Source of the DNA: DASWOJ01 sp036398775
GTDB lineage: Bacteria; Pseudomonadota; Alphaproteobacteria; Acetobacterales; Acetobacteraceae
Length of the DNA stretch: 9,494 nt
Assembly (NCBI GenBank): GCA_036398775.1
Contig: DASWOJ010000079.1
Span: forward strand, 1-9,494
Direction of reading: 5' to 3'
The notes under the pieces were generated by a model. The model ran no database searches. It was not told the DNA's origin and worked only from the letters and a program-made list of their open reading frames with translations. The position numbers and the translations under genes were made by a program. This document shows positions 8,020 to 9,494 of this stretch, in pieces (the first letter of the stretch is position 1; every line of letters starts with the position of its first letter).

Positions 8020-8043
8020 GGTTCTACCTCGTTACGGGGTTCA

Positions 8044-8066
8044 GCCGCGGCGCCGGTCGCCGCGGC
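8044..8066. promoter_or_regulatory. GC-rich hairpin between lutC and the malic enzyme gene
   Basis: A perfect 9-bp inverted repeat (gccgcggcg ... cgccgcggc) with a 5-nt loop sits in the 54-nt lutC-maeA gap, about 24 nt before the malic enzyme start. No T-run follows on either strand, so a canonical intrinsic terminator is unlikely. It may act as an mRNA-stability or processing element that sets different levels of lutC and maeA. GC-rich gaps produce such stems by chance more often than AT-rich ones. Confidence 0.45.
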
Positions 8067-8073
8067 GGTCGGG

Positions 8074-8768
8074 TCAACCGCTGGCAGGCGCCGCGCCACG
8101 GGGATGCAGCAGCACGGACAGCGAGCGCACGCCCTGCGCGCCATGGATCAGCACGCCCTCGATATCGGCCGTGGCAGAAGGGCCGGTGTGGAACGTGGCG
8201 TAGTGCGCGCGCTTGAGTTCCGGCCGGCGGTAGGCGTGGTGGATGTTGAGCACGATGTCCCTAGGGTCGAGCAGGACGATCAGGTGCTGCGGCAAGTAGC
8301 CCAACGCATTGGTGCCCAGTTCTGCCTCGGTGAAGCAGACCGAGCCGGTCTCTGCGACCGCGAAGGCGCAGCGCACGACGGCGTAGTCCACGTCGGCGAG
8401 GCTGTGCGGATCGGTCGGGCTGCCAATCGGGCGGGTACCGGGCATCTCGGGCGCCATCGAGACCACGACCTTGGCGCCGGCGATCATGGCATGGACGGGA
8501 GCGAGCGAGTCGCCAGAGGCCGGGCGGTCCAGCCACTCGCCGCCCATCTTCTCCAAGCTGTCCTTGAACCACTCCTCAAGGGCCGGATGCGGCATGTCGT
8601 CGAACATCGGCACCACCGGCAGCTCGCGCGGCGGCTCCGGCAGGCTCGCGCGGATGCTGGCCATGATGTCGTCGCGTGCGCTGGTGCTGCTGGCGCTCAT
8701 GGCGCTGTCATCGCTAGCGCTTAGGGCACCGGCATCGCTGGCGCGCAAGGTGGGGGCGCCGCTTGCGC

Positions 8769-8772
<4 letters not shown>
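8074..8772 (-). CDS. lutC: LutC/YkgG-family LUD-domain protein of the lactate utilization complex
   Basis: A 232-aa LUD-domain protein, partner of LutA and LutB in the iron-sulfur L-lactate oxidation system (L-lactate to pyruvate, cytosolic). The body reads ARDDIMASIRASLPEPP, then GAKVVVSMAPEMPGTRP, DVDYAVVRCAFAVAETGSVC, YLPQHLIVLLDPRDIVLNIH, HAYRR and FHTGPSATADIEGVLIHGAQ to VRSLSVLLHP. This matches the C-terminal LUD fold, where AETGSV and TGPSxTADIE are the hallmark blocks. ATG 8772 is chosen: it overlaps the lutB stop as ATGA, and GGAGAAGG lies upstream. The first 32 residues are four imperfect octapeptide repeats ahead of the usual LutC start, so a start at ATG 8700 is possible, but that site lacks a Shine-Dalgarno. 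Confidence 0.88.
8677..8772 (-). repeat. Four 24-bp tandem repeats at the 5' end of lutC
   Basis: The first 32 codons of lutC fall into four octapeptides: MSASGAPT, LRASDAGA, LSASDDSA and MSASSTSA. At DNA level the units share NNNNGCGCNAGC at their starts, and units 1 and 4 both begin ATGAGCGC. This looks like slippage or unequal duplication of the original start region, giving two in-frame ATG codons 72 nt apart. Confidence 0.7.

Positions 8773-9494
<722 letters not shown>

Noticed and set aside
6661..8724. A 687-codon open frame on the plus strand
   Set aside because: It is antisense to the well-supported malic enzyme and lutC genes and its translation is Arg/Ala/Gly/His-rich with no family signature. 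Long antisense frames are common in GC-rich coding DNA.

Overview
The window is high-GC (roughly two-thirds G+C by eye). It reads as a proteobacterial chromosome, probably an alphaproteobacterium of the Acetobacteraceae/Rhodospirillales type. That placement is inferred from codon bias, the Tat-exported branched-chain-amino-acid-type binding protein and the flavour of the insertion-sequence relics; there is no rRNA or other taxonomic marker. Every convincing host gene lies on the minus strand, so transcription runs from high to low coordinates.

Right part (9494 to about 2797, minus strand): a tightly packed operon for hydroxy-acid / C4-dicarboxylate metabolism. In order it holds lutB (5' end outside the window), lutC (ATGA overlap with lutB), an NAD-type malic enzyme, an AEC-family permease that carries a 1-nt frameshift, an outer-membrane beta-barrel protein (GTGA overlap with the permease), class II fumarase fumC (starts within a few bases of the barrel stop) and a small predicted lipoprotein. 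The chemistry joins up: LutB/LutC belong to the L-lactate-to-pyruvate system, fumarase interconverts fumarate and malate, malic enzyme turns malate into pyruvate, and the permease and barrel look like the inner- and outer-membrane entry route for the organic acids. Coupling signals are visible at several junctions, including a 14-bp perfect palindrome that contains the fumC Shine-Dalgarno and a 9-bp GC hairpin between lutC and the malic enzyme gene.

Middle part (about 2770 to 1500): an insertion-sequence graveyard. The 3' part of an IS6-family element (plus strand) keeps its right terminal inverted repeat. Next to it lies a decayed IS110-family transposase C-terminus (minus strand, one frameshift and two in-frame TAG stops). 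A short piece resembling an ISXO2-like/IS1595-family transposase follows. The IS6 and IS110 relics lie back to back, both missing their 5' halves.

Left part (about 1370 to 1, minus strand): a complete, apparently solitary periplasmic substrate-binding protein of the branched-chain amino acid ABC transporter type with a Tat-like signal, followed by a doubtful 33-codon ORF.

Nothing here is clearly a new defence or mobile system. The items most worth checking are the composite lut-malic enzyme-fumarase operon, the frameshifted permease, the LutB cluster with a missing cysteine, the four-unit tandem repeat that extends the LutC start, and the palindrome at the fumC start.
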